Assembly: GCA_900239685.1 (NCBI GenBank)
Contig: OENT01000168.1
Location: forward strand, 1 to 64,000
Reading direction: 5' to 3'
From: Rotaria macrura
Lineage: Eukaryota > Rotifera > Eurotatoria > Philodinida > Philodinidae
Length of the DNA: 64,000 nucleotides
Shown: positions 24,620 to 35,379 of the stretch, piece after piece
Layout: every line of letters starts with the position of its first letter
Position numbering within the stretch: position 1 is the first letter of the stretch
Translations under genes and position numbers: made by a program
Notes under the pieces: model-generated
What the model was told of the DNA's origin: nothing
The model's database searches: none
Seen by the model: only the letters and a program-made list of their open reading frames with translations

Positions 24620-26217
24620 ATGCTTTATTTAATATCATCATGTAAAAAAAACCTATAATTTACATCAAGATAGTACGCTGATATACTCAGCTAGGATAGA
24701 CGAGAAGATAAAGTATTAAAAGACAGCGAATATAGTCAAGGGACTGACCCATTAGAGGAGAACAATTACACAAGATCAATAAGGAAAAGCAATATTTTTG
24801 TGCCAGGAGAAGAAAGTAAGTACTTTTACACGAGGTGCATAACGCTTATGGGACGAACAACAGATGAAAGATAAGGAAAGCAACTCCATTGATGTATTTT
24901 TAAACCGTGAAAATGAAAAGTAAGTTAGATGGCATAATGAGTCCAAAGAGAAGCGTAACAGTGAGTGTAAAGAGAACAAATCGAGAGCAGACTTCGAAGA
25001 ACAGAATATTTTATTAGACACGAGGATACCATGGTCCACGGGCGATGAACCGTATAGGCTGAATGAGGCTTGAGTTTCGCCTGATTTTAACGCCTGTGGG
25101 CTCAGCCTCCGTAATCAAGCATGCATTTAAAACCTGGTCGCTTGCACCTTCAAGTTATTTTGTGATGCGAACTTTGTTTTAGTCTGAAAATTGAAATTTG
25201 CGAAAGGTTTATTTCCATGTTAAAATGAAGTCAATGAAACGCCTTAGGCACCAATAAGCTCAAAAATTGTCTCTTCATGACCGAATGTGACAACTTTGAT
25301 CTTCTCTGCATAAAATGGTATGCACACGAAATGAATCGTAGAAATATGTGATGTGCAGATACAAAGACTAACTATATAAGAGATTTCGCTTTCTACTTGA
25401 TGACGTAGCCAGTCTCCTCGTCGTGGCCAGTAAAATGAACTTAGAATAATTATTTCAAGGTCAAACGAACTATTGCATAAATATCGACTAAAAAACGTTG
25501 TTTTTCCAACTAATCGAAATATATAGTTATCGCATTTTGGATCATTTGTCATAATAAGTCTACTTGTATTCTAGAGGAATAACCGCAAATGAGTGTGTAT
25601 GTGTATGTGTGTTACATATATTCAGCTATCAAACTAACCTAACAATTGAATCATTAGTTTTCTTTCCAAAATATAGTATTAATTTGTTTGGCTATATAAC
25701 AGAAGGCGACGTTTCATTTTGTTACACCCTGTATTATAACATAATAAGGAAATGTAGCATGTCAGTTGATCATACCATAAAATTCTATAACAATTGTTTT
25801 GAATTTCTTCTTGCATGCATATTCAAGAACCAGATATGTAGTTGTGCAATATGCATGCTTTAAAAAAGAATGAAAAGTGAAAGAACACCATGTATAAATC
25901 TCGGTGATACCATGAGAATTACTTCTCCCCTAACATTTAGCTTTGTGTCAAGATCATTATCACTTGAATAAAAAAGCAGACCGGTAGCTCTAGCTCTTTT
26001 CGATTTGTGTTTGAAACGTATGCATTGAAAAACATTGAAAATATACAGTTTTTTTCGATACAAGAACAGATACAATTATTGCTAATAAACTAGTATGATT
26101 TTGCCACAGTCCAATTTTCATGCATGTTTTGTCAGTCAGCATCATGCTAAAAAGCATTTGCAAGCGAAAAAACCTGCTTTAATCCGTCGTTGCATTGTTT
26201 TACTCGTTACATAAGAC
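24620..26217. other. Mostly intergenic
   Basis: Apart from the unassigned frame at 25244-25552, nothing is recognised. A GTGTGTATG-type repeat lies near 25592-25611. Confidence 0.45.
25244..25552 (-). CDS. Unassigned 102-aa open reading frame
   Basis: Starts at an ATG (25552) and runs 102 codons to a stop. It begins MTNDPKCDNYIFRLVGKTTF and contains several aromatic and hydrophobic stretches; no domain is recognised. It is longer than typical random frames in this AT-rich context but has no clear splice partner. It may be a fragment of a decayed gene or a chance frame. Confidence 0.25.
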   Translation of the reverse strand: MTNDPKCDNYIFRLVGKTTFFSRYLCNSSFDLEIIILSSFYWPRRGDWLRHQVESEISYIVSLCICTSHISTIHFVCIPFYAEKIKVVTFGHEETIFELIGA

Positions 26218-28830
26218 TTAGGATTTACTAATCAGTCGAAACACATGCTGTTGTCTTCCTTGTTGCCGAAGATCTTGCGAATGAGTCAATGTATATTGTT
26301 GTTCACATTTTTCACAATAGGTCAACGAAGGACAATGAATACAATCGAAACGAATACCTTCAACCAACTCATGACAAGCATGACAACTAAAAATCAGACG
26401 TTCAGAAATCTGTGAACTAATCACATAGGAGTGTTTACTTGATGTTTGTATGTACGACTCTCTGTTGATTTTTCGGACGTTGAAAATTCCTTTCGATTTG
26501 ATCGGGGCCGTCTTTCATGGTTGCTTTGTACTGCTCAGCTGTGTCCCACTTGAAATGTTTTCCACAACCAGATTGTTCATCACCTCCATGATAATTTTTG
26601 CCACATATCATACTAGAGCATCCATCTATACGTTCTACAATGCGTTTACAATGTGGACAAAGACGACAATTTTTAGCTTTGAGATCTTCATCAGCTTTCA
26701 GTTCATCATAACGACGGCGCAGTTCTTCATTTCGTTGAACATTAGCCATCCTTTGTCTTTCAAAGTTTTCTAATTGTCCACGGTATCTCGCATCTTGCTG
26801 TGCTCGAGCTCTCAAATAGTTACCACGTTCTTTGAAGTAAAAGAGAAGATTGAATTCATGATGAGTGCAGTCGAGGAATATTCTATTTACCTGTATTACA
26901 CCAAACAGACCACTGTTGTGTTATTTGCGTTACTTCCTGGCAAGTCGTTCGATAATGATATTGTTGATTACAGATCGAACAAAATTCATTTGCACAACAA
27001 CGACAAATAACTCGAAAACGTTGTTCAGGGTTTTGTGCTTCGAATACCCACTTACAATCTTGATTCGGACATCTTACGAGACCATGAGTATTGTTAACAA
27101 AATTGTTAAATGTCTTCTGTATTTGATATTCCTGAAACGTTTTCTTCTGGTCGTGAGATACTCGTAAATAATTAATTTCTCCATGTTGTAATTGATAATT
27201 ACACAAAGCACACGTCAACACTTCACCACTATTCATTTTAGTTGTGCATGACCGTTCAAAACATTTGTAGCACAGTTTATGATTTTCCTTGCAGCCGAAA
27301 ACAAATATATCCTCGTACGGACATGCCTCCATACAAACACTACAGTCCATGGTAGGTACTTCGAGTGGAAAGTTGTCCTCTAAAAAAGTCAAAAACAACG
27401 ACAGCACTTAAAATTAGAAATGCACTCTTTTTCAATCGTTCCCTTTTTCGCCATTGACTCGTAGCATTAGTAGCATGTTCTATGCACTTTCCGACATTCA
27501 GCAAGTACTTCAAAATAAAAATCCCTTTAGAATGCTCTTTCATGAAAAGTGAACCTCATGCACTAATGTGGAAGGCTCTGTGAGCAAAGGCAGCAATCTA
27601 CTTCGGAAATGATGTAGATTAATTTTGATTGCATAGTAAAAAAGACGTACCAAAAACAGCCAATTCATCGACAATTGCATGAGCATCAAACACGCGTCGT
27701 TGTTGACGTTGTCTTTCGATAAAGAAACGAACTTGAACTGGTGTAAATGGATATTTCAATTTTAATAATATAAAATCTATAAATGCCTGTCGTTGTTGAT
27801 TTGTTGAAGTATTACGACAGTATCGAGAATGTTCATCCAAGTCACTAGATTCATATAGGCAATGACAATAGTCGCATGGGGCTGTTTGGTCCGGATCACA
27901 TGACATAACGTGTTGTTCAAATGTTGACATTGTTTGAAAATCGACGTAGAACAGACATTGAGGGCATTGAGGACGTCTTTCAATAGAAACCAAGGGCAGC
28001 AGATTCGCAATCATATCTATTTCGAGTGGTAGGCAAGAGACATCATATTTCGACAGCTGATAATTACATACACCCGTATAACAATTTGGAATGGTTTTTG
28101 ACTTTATATGATTGTCCATCAATTTTTTTAAACAAGGAGTACAAAAGCGATGATGAACTTTGCATGGCATCACATGCCGCAATCTTCTTGTGGAAGCTAA
28201 TGGCGACCGACTTAAAGAAGAAAGCATTTATTTAGATATATAGAACTGATTGGTCATTCAAAGAAACAAGTCAGTAAATAAGATTCTGTGAGAATCAATT
28301 CTCATCGGAAAATAATCAGGCTGGTTTTTATAACGGTTCGCATCTTAAAAAGATGAACGAATACTGCAATGATGCGTTCTAATGATGTCACCACATAGAA
28401 GTTTAATATATCTCAGATCGATGATTCATAAAGAATTTCAATTCTAGCTTGATATAGGCAATAGATTGAGATTCTTTAATCGTAGTAGCAGGCTGATGTC
28501 GCTTTTCCTATGTGACATCCTATATCATGTTACGAGTCTCGAATTCTTAAGATTCTCAACTATGGCGCTTTCGAAATTCGTATCGATCGGTTATGTTTGA
28601 ATTCATCACATTTCGTCTACGTACCATTTAAAACATACACCGTCGCTATTTTCGGTTGGATATTTTGGAGTTGTCATTTTGTCACAACACATCTGCACAT
28701 GACCAACGTAGTTTGTCTCATTGATGACTCGATAGCATATGATACATTTTCGGCCATCGCTCGAATTCGAGGGGTTGATTATTCTTGGTTCATCATGTTT
28801 ATCGTCATGAAACACTCTAAATAAAAACAT
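26218..28830 (-). CDS. RBR-type E3 ubiquitin ligase with UBZ-like, RING, TRAF-like and ZZ zinc fingers
   Basis: Five-exon reading by eye: 28830-28625, 28210-27651, 27379-26891, and 26829-26218 with a one-base frame discrepancy near 26440-26500; about 621 aa. Introns are 414, 271 and 61 nt, all GT-AG with matching phases. Domains in order: UBZ-like C2HC (C29, C32, H44, C48); RING (C66, C69, C85, H88, C92, C95, C112, C117); two C2HC fingers; RBR RING1 (C268-C315); IBR (C359-C402); RING2 (C476, C479, catalytic C489 in IDGCSSMIC); and a C-terminal ZZ finger (about 567-613, CHAC...CIHC...YCEKC). RBR ligases form a ubiquitin thioester on the RING2 cysteine before passing ubiquitin to the substrate. 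The ATG at 28830 is the first in frame, but an acceptor-like TTTAG at 28817-28819 leaves room for an upstream exon. The frame shift before the ZZ finger could be an assembly indel or real damage. Confidence 0.75.
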
Positions 28831-30200
28831 TAATCTGATACAAGAAGTATCCGACTGAATTCTCCTCTCTTGTTCTTAAAAAACCGTCATATCGAAGGAA
28901 GAAAAATTGCCTTTTGTCTATTCTGTTTGCTATACGTATAAGAAATGATAGTATAAGTGGAGAACTTTTCTCAATGAATAATTTTTGGCTGGTTTTGCCA
29001 TATGCGCTCTGTTGAAATGACAAGTTTATTAATACTTTGTTTTGATTCCTATCAAGATTGGGTAGTGATATCAATTCGATTTAAAAATTTCAACGATGAT
29101 TGATTGCTCAGTAATCGTATTGGATTGTATAAAAACAGTAACAAAACAAAGTCTTGTATTTGTAAAAATTGGATTCACCTTACCATCTTATGAGCATTAG
29201 ATAAAATTCAATAGTCCATTACCTTAACTAAGATTGGGAACTACAAAATGGTTCCAGTCCCATGGGACCAGATCAGAACCAGAAATCTTGATTTTTATGG
29301 GATCCAGATCTATTACATTTCATGTTGGTCCCAGCATATCATTTTATGAAAACAAATCCAAAAATATAGGCTTCGTTTTGAAAAAGTATTGTTTTCTTTT
29401 AAAAAATTGGTTTGAAATTCCGGAGAAAATCTGAGTATGGCAGTATCCGCTTTGTGTTACAGTGATGGCCTATACATGTGGTACTCTTAACTTTTTTCTC
29501 TCATATGCATGCTCCTCACGTTTTTCATTATCCCATGGTGCCGTCCTTTACTTCATTCTTATAGTTTAGCTTTCTTTCTTATATCATCATAATTCTGGTC
29601 TTAATATGCGTTCTCGAATCTTTACCTCGACGTCTGTTCATTTTTATACTGCCTATCCTTATTCTAATATCCTTACGCTTGTCCTTACCTTCACTCTAGT
29701 CTTCTTTCAATGTTCTTCTCGCGTCGTGGACTCTCTTTTTTCCGTCCATCGAGGATCTACAAAACAAACAGTACAACGTTTCTCATGCATGGGTTTTGAT
29801 ACACAAAAACCCAGGAAGCATAATCTGACTGGTGGATCCCGTTCGATTCTGTTGGAAAATTATCGGATTTAATGGTATCCAATAGGAATTCGTTGGAAAT
29901 TCGTGGAATCCTAGACATTGAATTCCAATAGCATCCTATTGGTTAGTTTCGTCCTGGGAGTACGTAGTCTGACCTAAGAAATTTCTTTTATCAGAAATCG
30001 TCACAATTAGGGTTAGAAGCTATAGAAAGTTTTTATCAGAACTAAGATTAGGACCAAAATCAGATGGGGTCGCAGTTGTCTAAACTAAGATGATGAATTT
30101 CAATGGTAATTTTATTTTACTCATCAATGCTTAATTCTCATCTATTTGTAGTAATATTATCAATTACACAAGTAGCTTAATAACAATTCTTGGAAAGTAA
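28831..30200. other. Intergenic with LTR-like remnant
   Basis: No gene recognised. The part from about 29455 to 30009 resembles a diverged solo LTR and is listed separately. Confidence 0.45.
29455..30009 (+). repeat. Possible diverged solo LTR
   Basis: A pyrimidine-rich stretch full of CCTTAC/TTCTTAC words, like the LTRs at 9993 and 11195, ends in TATCAGAAATCGTCACAATT, identical to the LTR end and its junction at 10331. The left limit and target duplication cannot be set. No internal region or partner LTR is seen nearby, which would fit a solo LTR left by recombination. Confidence 0.35.
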
Positions 30201-30963
30201 TTTAAAGCAAAATTCTATGATTCTGAAAGTGGAGTCATCTTAGCTGACACCGAATTAATCCTGGGGATTTCCACTACTTTTTGGAAGAATGGTATTATGT
30301 GCCTACCCATCTCCAACGATATGGTCCGTCAACAACCATTTGCGATTACATTACGACGCATAAATGGTTTTTATATGGTAGAAATATCGGGCACAGAAAT
30401 AGGGTCCTATCATAATGAGATTATCCTCCGTATACTGAGAAGATACGGTCCGTTTACGATCCCATACCAAGTACATTTATGGCGTGAATACACTGAAAGA
30501 AAAAAAGGTGCCACACGAAACCCTAAACGGTTCCGATTTTTGCAACGAAGTCGAAATCCTTTGAGGTTTCGTAAAAAGTCTTAAATTTTAATCGCTGATA
30601 GCGAGCCTTTCGTAATTGAAGTTCTTTACAATTCACGATTCAACATTGAATGTAAGTTTCGCCGAATGCTATGCTCCATTGTGGAGGTAATTTTTAACCA
30701 GCATTTAATGCTAAAGCCTTCCACTGTCTAAGAAAGAACCGGGTCCTGTGAAAACCGATAGAAAATTAAGAGCTAATCACTGTATCCTATAGCAAAAGAC
30801 ATAATATCGCTGGTACATGGAAGCAATATTTCGACCACAAACTTTCCCAAGTTTTCCTCCATGATTTGTGCCGCTTCTTGCGGAAAGACACGCCAACTTA
30901 CTCGGAACTCACTAGAAAAACTCAGGAAAGTTTGTGGTCAGGAGACTACTTCCATGTTTCAGC

Positions 30964-31208
30964 NNNNNNNNNNNNNNNNNNNNNNNNNNNNNNNNNNNNN
31001 NNNNNNNNNNNNNNNNNNNNNNNNNNNNNNNNNNNNNNNNNNNNNNNNNNNNNNNNNNNNNNNNNNNNNNNNNNNNNNNNNNNNNNNNNNNNNNNNNNNN
31101 NNNNNNNNNNNNNNNNNNNNNNNNNNNNNNNNNNNNNNNNNNNNNNNNNNNNNNNNNNNNNNNNNNNNNNNNNNNNNNNNNNNNNNNNNNNNNNNNNNNN
31201 NNNNNNNN
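30964..31208. other. Assembly gap (245 N)
   Basis: A run of N inside the inverted-repeat element. Frames reported across it are meaningless. The gap probably reflects failure to assemble a hairpin-prone repeat. Confidence 0.99.
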
Positions 31209-31520
31209 GAAGTCGGTCTCAGGGAATCTGAATTAGGTACAGGAATTTTCATTATTTTCACCTTTCCTCTTCTTTTTAAAAATCTATCTCTGAATACAGA
31301 AACAGGTTTCGTGAGAAAAAAATAATTTCCATGAAACACTTCAACTTTTTGTGGTAAAAAATATTTTTCTCGAAAAATATGAACTGAAAATTGTGAAAAT
31401 ATGAAGTTGACAAATGGATTCCCCGAGCCTGACATACTTTGGTCGAACTTTTTAGAATTTCATAATTTTCCTTAAAACCTTTTTTGATACTTGTTAGAGA
31501 AGTGGTTCAACCTTGGGTTC

Positions 31521-31620
31521 AAGCCGTTACTCAGTTACTCAGTAACTGGTAGCGGCCCGTTACCGTAAGCACGTAACTGGTAACCGATAAGTTACCAGCT
31601 ACTTGGAAACGTAACGGCTT
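31521..31620. repeat. GTTAC/GTAAC palindromic repeat block
   Basis: AAGCCGTTAC (31521-31530) and GTAACGGCTT (31611-31620) form a perfect outer inverted pair around many GTAAC/GTTAC words (CAGTTACTCAGTAACTGG, GTAACTGGTAACC). A CACCCTAGC sequence follows near 31638. It looks like a small foldback arm nested in the larger element. Confidence 0.45.
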
Positions 31621-31956
31621 GGTATTGGTAACTTCATCACCCTAGCTCTACACGAAGCATATTTACAGAAGGTTTTGTAAACGAAACTCAAAAGGGTTTT
31701 TGACCAAACCTCAGGGGTAACTCAAATTTCAAAGGGTTCAGGAGAAAACATTTTAGTACTTTAAAACTCTATAAAGAATTTTACAAAACCTGGGATATTG
31801 CTAAACCTCCGACAGGTTTCGTATGATCCTACGGACAATTATATAGTACAGTAAAACTTGACGAAACTTCAGAGGTTTCGTGTGACACCTTATTTTTTTT
31901 CAGTGTACGGATATAGCCCTATCACTTATCTCGGACATGTACTGAAAGACAGTTTA

Positions 31957-32400
31957 TTTTCAATTTTAATAGTCTAGTTAGATGTATTATCGTCGAAAAC
32001 CGTCTGAGGTAACAATTAAAATTTTCTTGAACTTATAAAATGTGCAGAAGCACATCAGTTTTTAGGAACACTCCCATCATATAATGTTATCCAATAATAA
32101 CCCATGATTAACAATTTTTAATCATATTCTTCATAACTTTTTGTGATATAGAAAGCTGAAATTTTTATCACGCATATATCTAATCTAGATCGTTCCTTTT
32201 TGAAAGTTTCAGCACTTTGTATCAAGAAAAAGTGTGAAAGATATAATTAAACATTTAAGAGATATCCCTGATACGTGTGAAGTGTTCATAAAATATTGGT
32301 GCTTCTCACTCTGTATACGTCCAACAATATCTTAATTGTTACCTCAGGCTGTTTTCAACGATTTTAGATATAACTAGACTATTCAAATCGAAAAAAAAAA
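31957..32400. mobile_element. Inverted-repeat MITE-like element
   Basis: The left arm (about 31957-32034) contains TTAATAGTCTAGTTAGATGT ... GAAAACCGTCTGAGGTAACA. The right arm (about 32318-32400), in reverse complement, reads TGAATAGTCTAGTTATATCT ... GAAAACAGCCTGAGGTAACA. The arms are about 75-80% alike by eye, so it is older than the other palindromes here. Boundaries are approximate and no target duplication was found. It starts within the open frame that continues after 31905. Confidence 0.5.
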
Positions 32401-34816
32401 TATTTTTTGCCTAAGAATGATAGAGACACCACCAATTTTCACCCTACACCCTTTGTTCGCATGATTCAAACTGCAAAAAAACTGATAACTGACTGATCTA
32501 TCTACGGTACTGTAGATCAACGGTCTACTGCTAGCATTTAAAGTAAGTCATCGTCATAGATTTTCTCTAGCCTACATAGTATATAGTCTATAGAGGCTAG
32601 AAGTGAGCCAAACAGTTAGTATGGGTAGCAATGGTATGGGGAATTTTCATCCATGATTCCGCTCAAAAAAAACATTACTTTTACTAAACCACTTTGTGAA
32701 ACTGTTTACTTTTTGTAGAACTAAAATTTTAAAGAAAAACAGTATTCTATGTGATTTGTTTACGCCAAGAATCAGAAGTTGTAGCGAATAACGTAGTTAA
32801 CATCGATCAGAATGCTACATCAGTAATACTATGAATAAATGTATGATATATCCAGGAGGGTGATTGGGTACTTCTGTAAATTACGGTAACTTTATCGTCG
32901 ACGGCCGTTTCTCCGCCGCAATTGATTATATTAGTACCGTATTTCAGCGTATCCAGGTGGCTAGTTTACGATCGTATTCTGTCATCGAATTGTAGCTGTA
33001 TTCAAATTGTATATTGATCGTATGCGATTGCATTTCTATTAAAATGTGGTCGTAAATCATGCATCTGATTGACGGACCGTGTTTAACGTTTTATGGCCGT
33101 ATACGTAGTGTTGTTTTTCTCCCTGGGTATGTGTCAGATGATAGACGAGTCACAAATCTCTCGTTGTTTTTGTTTCTTGACTCTTTCAACGACTATAACT
33201 CTTATTTCGAAAATTTTCTTCTCCTACTTTGTTTTTATTTAGCCAGTGTTGCTTTTTTGGATTAAAACTACAGAATGACAAATGTTGAATAATCCATTGC
33301 TATTCATTATCGGAATATTTGTTTGAAAAAGACCAAGGATCCCCTTCTAATTTCATATTGTTACTGGATATTTTTCTTTCAACTGATCGTAATCTGTGTT
33401 GGACAAGAAATTTCTACTGTTTTCTTTATAGATTAATATTGAAAAATGAAACCACGGCTGTTTTGTTTCTTATGTTTTTTGACTTCAAAAGAAATGAACT
33501 TATATTACCAACAGGGCTGGTCCGACTGATGTGGGAGATGTAGTGCCATGCTATGAACCCCCTCCCACCAAGCATGAAAAGTTTTCGTTTTTTCTGAGAG
33601 GAACCGAAAATTTTCTTTGGTAAAAGCCCCCCCCCCCTCAATGTTGGCTGCTTCCGGCTAGCCCTGATCATCAATATACTAAAGCAATTTCGCCGAAAGA
33701 AGATACTTCACATGAAAACGTTATAGTTAAAACTCGAAATGTGAATATTTTAAATTCTGACGGTTAGAACCTCAATCGCTAAGATATTTCAGTTCAAATT
33801 AAAGTATATTCGAATCTCAAACACTCTTGCGTCAAGAAAATACATCACAAGTTGTATCAAAATAGGAATTACGTACCGATTCAGCATCGTTTATTTTATT
33901 TTCGCAGCAAAACTCTTTGTCAGTAATATACGTAGATATACGGGCACGTTTAACAAAGTACTTAAGAAAGTCGTTTGATTGGTGAATGTCGTTGATCAAC
34001 CTGCCTATAGTTATGTGTTCTTCAGGCGCAAAATTTTCTTTTTAACTAAGAACAAAATAAGAAAACAAGCGTGCGTTTAAAATCTGTCTTTCCGACGCAT
34101 TTATGATGGACGAAAAAGAACAATAAAAGGAAGGATAAGATCGTTGGTTTCAAAATTTCTGACTCATCATGCTGCAACACTTGTGTCAGAATAATTTTTC
34201 TTTCTTTCAAAATAAACTGTTCTTCATCGTAAAGAAAAATACTCGATGAGATCTCCAATCGGTTCCTAACGAGCGACAAGGTATTTTCCAAGCAAATTAC
34301 ATTTCAATTTTTTCTCATCGAGTATAAAATTCATTCCATTCGTTTTCAAGACAATATCTCATGAATTAGACTATAATCATCATGACATGGTGTAGAAGTA
34401 GTTGAATGAATCATTAGAATGATTGCACAAATCTCGAAAATACCTTTCACAAGCATGAGAAGTTTTTTCGACCCAGATTAATTATTACTGTAGATTATAC
34501 GACGCTGTCATTCACTCGATATAACCTCTGCTGATTTATTGATTCTTGTAACTTTTGGTTTTCATCAAGAAACCGATGACACCATAAAAGCTTTTACTTG
34601 AATTGGAATAGTTCGATAAAGAAGTGTAGGAAGAAGAATGTTTTCACTGACGTCACTGGGTTTTTTCCAATAAAGACAACATATGAGTACAATTTGATTT
34701 CAGAGTTAATTTTTGGGACATATCGGTTGATGTCATTGTTTCATCTCTACGATAGTTGATTTTTTAATTATATTTGAATATTTGTAAACAATTAGTATGT
34801 TTGCGTTTTCTTCTTC
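32401..34816. other. 2.4 kb without a recognised gene
   Basis: AT-rich with short frames only. A run of twelve Cs lies near 33628-33639. Nothing else stands out. Confidence 0.45.
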
Positions 34817-34824
34817 ACAGTGAC

Positions 34825-35371
34825 TAGGTATGCACCAGTGCCAGTCTAACTATGGTACCCCAGTCAGACTTGGTGTATATATACTTAGTTCATTATCAAA
34901 TAAGTAGGGGTGCCCTTCGGTTGTCATTTTGAAGTACATATAGATATTCTCTATAAGTCATTATAGGAATGTACAAGAATATCCTCTATAAGACATTAAT
35001 GGCATATATAGGGTACCCTTTGTAAGTCATTGTTTCGTATGTAGAGTTCAGCAGTGTAGTAGGTATGCATTAATGTTACTTAATTAAGCGTCGATTGGTA
35101 TGGGTACCATACTAACTGGTAACCATACCAAGTGACGCTTAGTTAAGTAACATTCATACATACCTACTACACTGCTGAACTCTACATACGAAACAATGAC
35201 TTACAAAGGGTACCCTATATATGCCATTAATGTCTTATAGAGGATATTCTTGTACATTAGAATGACAACCGAAGGGCAACCCCACTTGTTTGATAATGAG
35301 CTGAGTTATATAAATATCCAATCAGACTGGTAACCAGTAACCAGTTCTTAACTGGCACTGTTGCATACCTA
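34825..35371. mobile_element. 547-bp palindromic hAT-like MITE, 8-bp duplication
   Basis: Ends are TAGGTATGCACCAGTGCCAG and, in reverse complement, TAGGTATGCAACAGTGCCAG, flanked by a perfect 8-bp duplication ACAGTGAC (34817-34824 and 35372-35379). The arms are near-identical over about 250 bp and meet at a short centre around 35100-35115 (GGTATGGGTACCATAC). The left arm has an extra approximately 35-bp partial duplication (about 34935-34970). An 8-bp duplication and a TAGG tip suggest the hAT superfamily. There is no coding capacity. Confidence 0.8.
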
Positions 35372-35379
35372 ACAGTGAC

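Larger units (their letters stand above)
30491..31905. mobile_element. 1.4-kb inverted-repeat element, TA target site
   Basis: Ends are CACTGAAAGAAAAAAAGGTG and, in reverse complement, CACTGAAAAAAAATAAGGTG; both continue into CACACGAAACC. It is flanked by TA (30489-30490 and 31906-31907). The tips resemble those of the 5092-5228 MITE (CACTGTAA...), suggesting the same superfamily. The interior holds repeated GAAACC/GGTTTC words, an inner stem-loop (about 30819-30861 with 30915-30957, based on CCACAAACTTTCC), an N gap, and a small GTAAC repeat block. No transposase is visible, although the gap could hide sequence. Confidence 0.65.
30201..31973 (+). pseudogene. Unidentified open frame split by a transposon
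   Basis: The frame is open from the TTT after the stop at 30198 to 30490 (96 codons), where the element 30491-31905 begins. Joining across the element using one copy of the TA duplication keeps the frame open for another 22 codons (from TAC GGA TAT at 30489-30490/31908) before TAG at about 31973. Readable segments include GVILADTELILGISTTFWKN, RRINGFYMVEISGTEIGSYH and RRYGPFTIPYQVHLWREY. No family is recognised. It is either a decayed exon or a chance frame; continuity across the insertion favours a former coding exon. Confidence 0.35.

Noticed and set aside
30861..31435. Long frames crossing 30964-31208
   Set aside because: They exist only because the N gap is read as open sequence.
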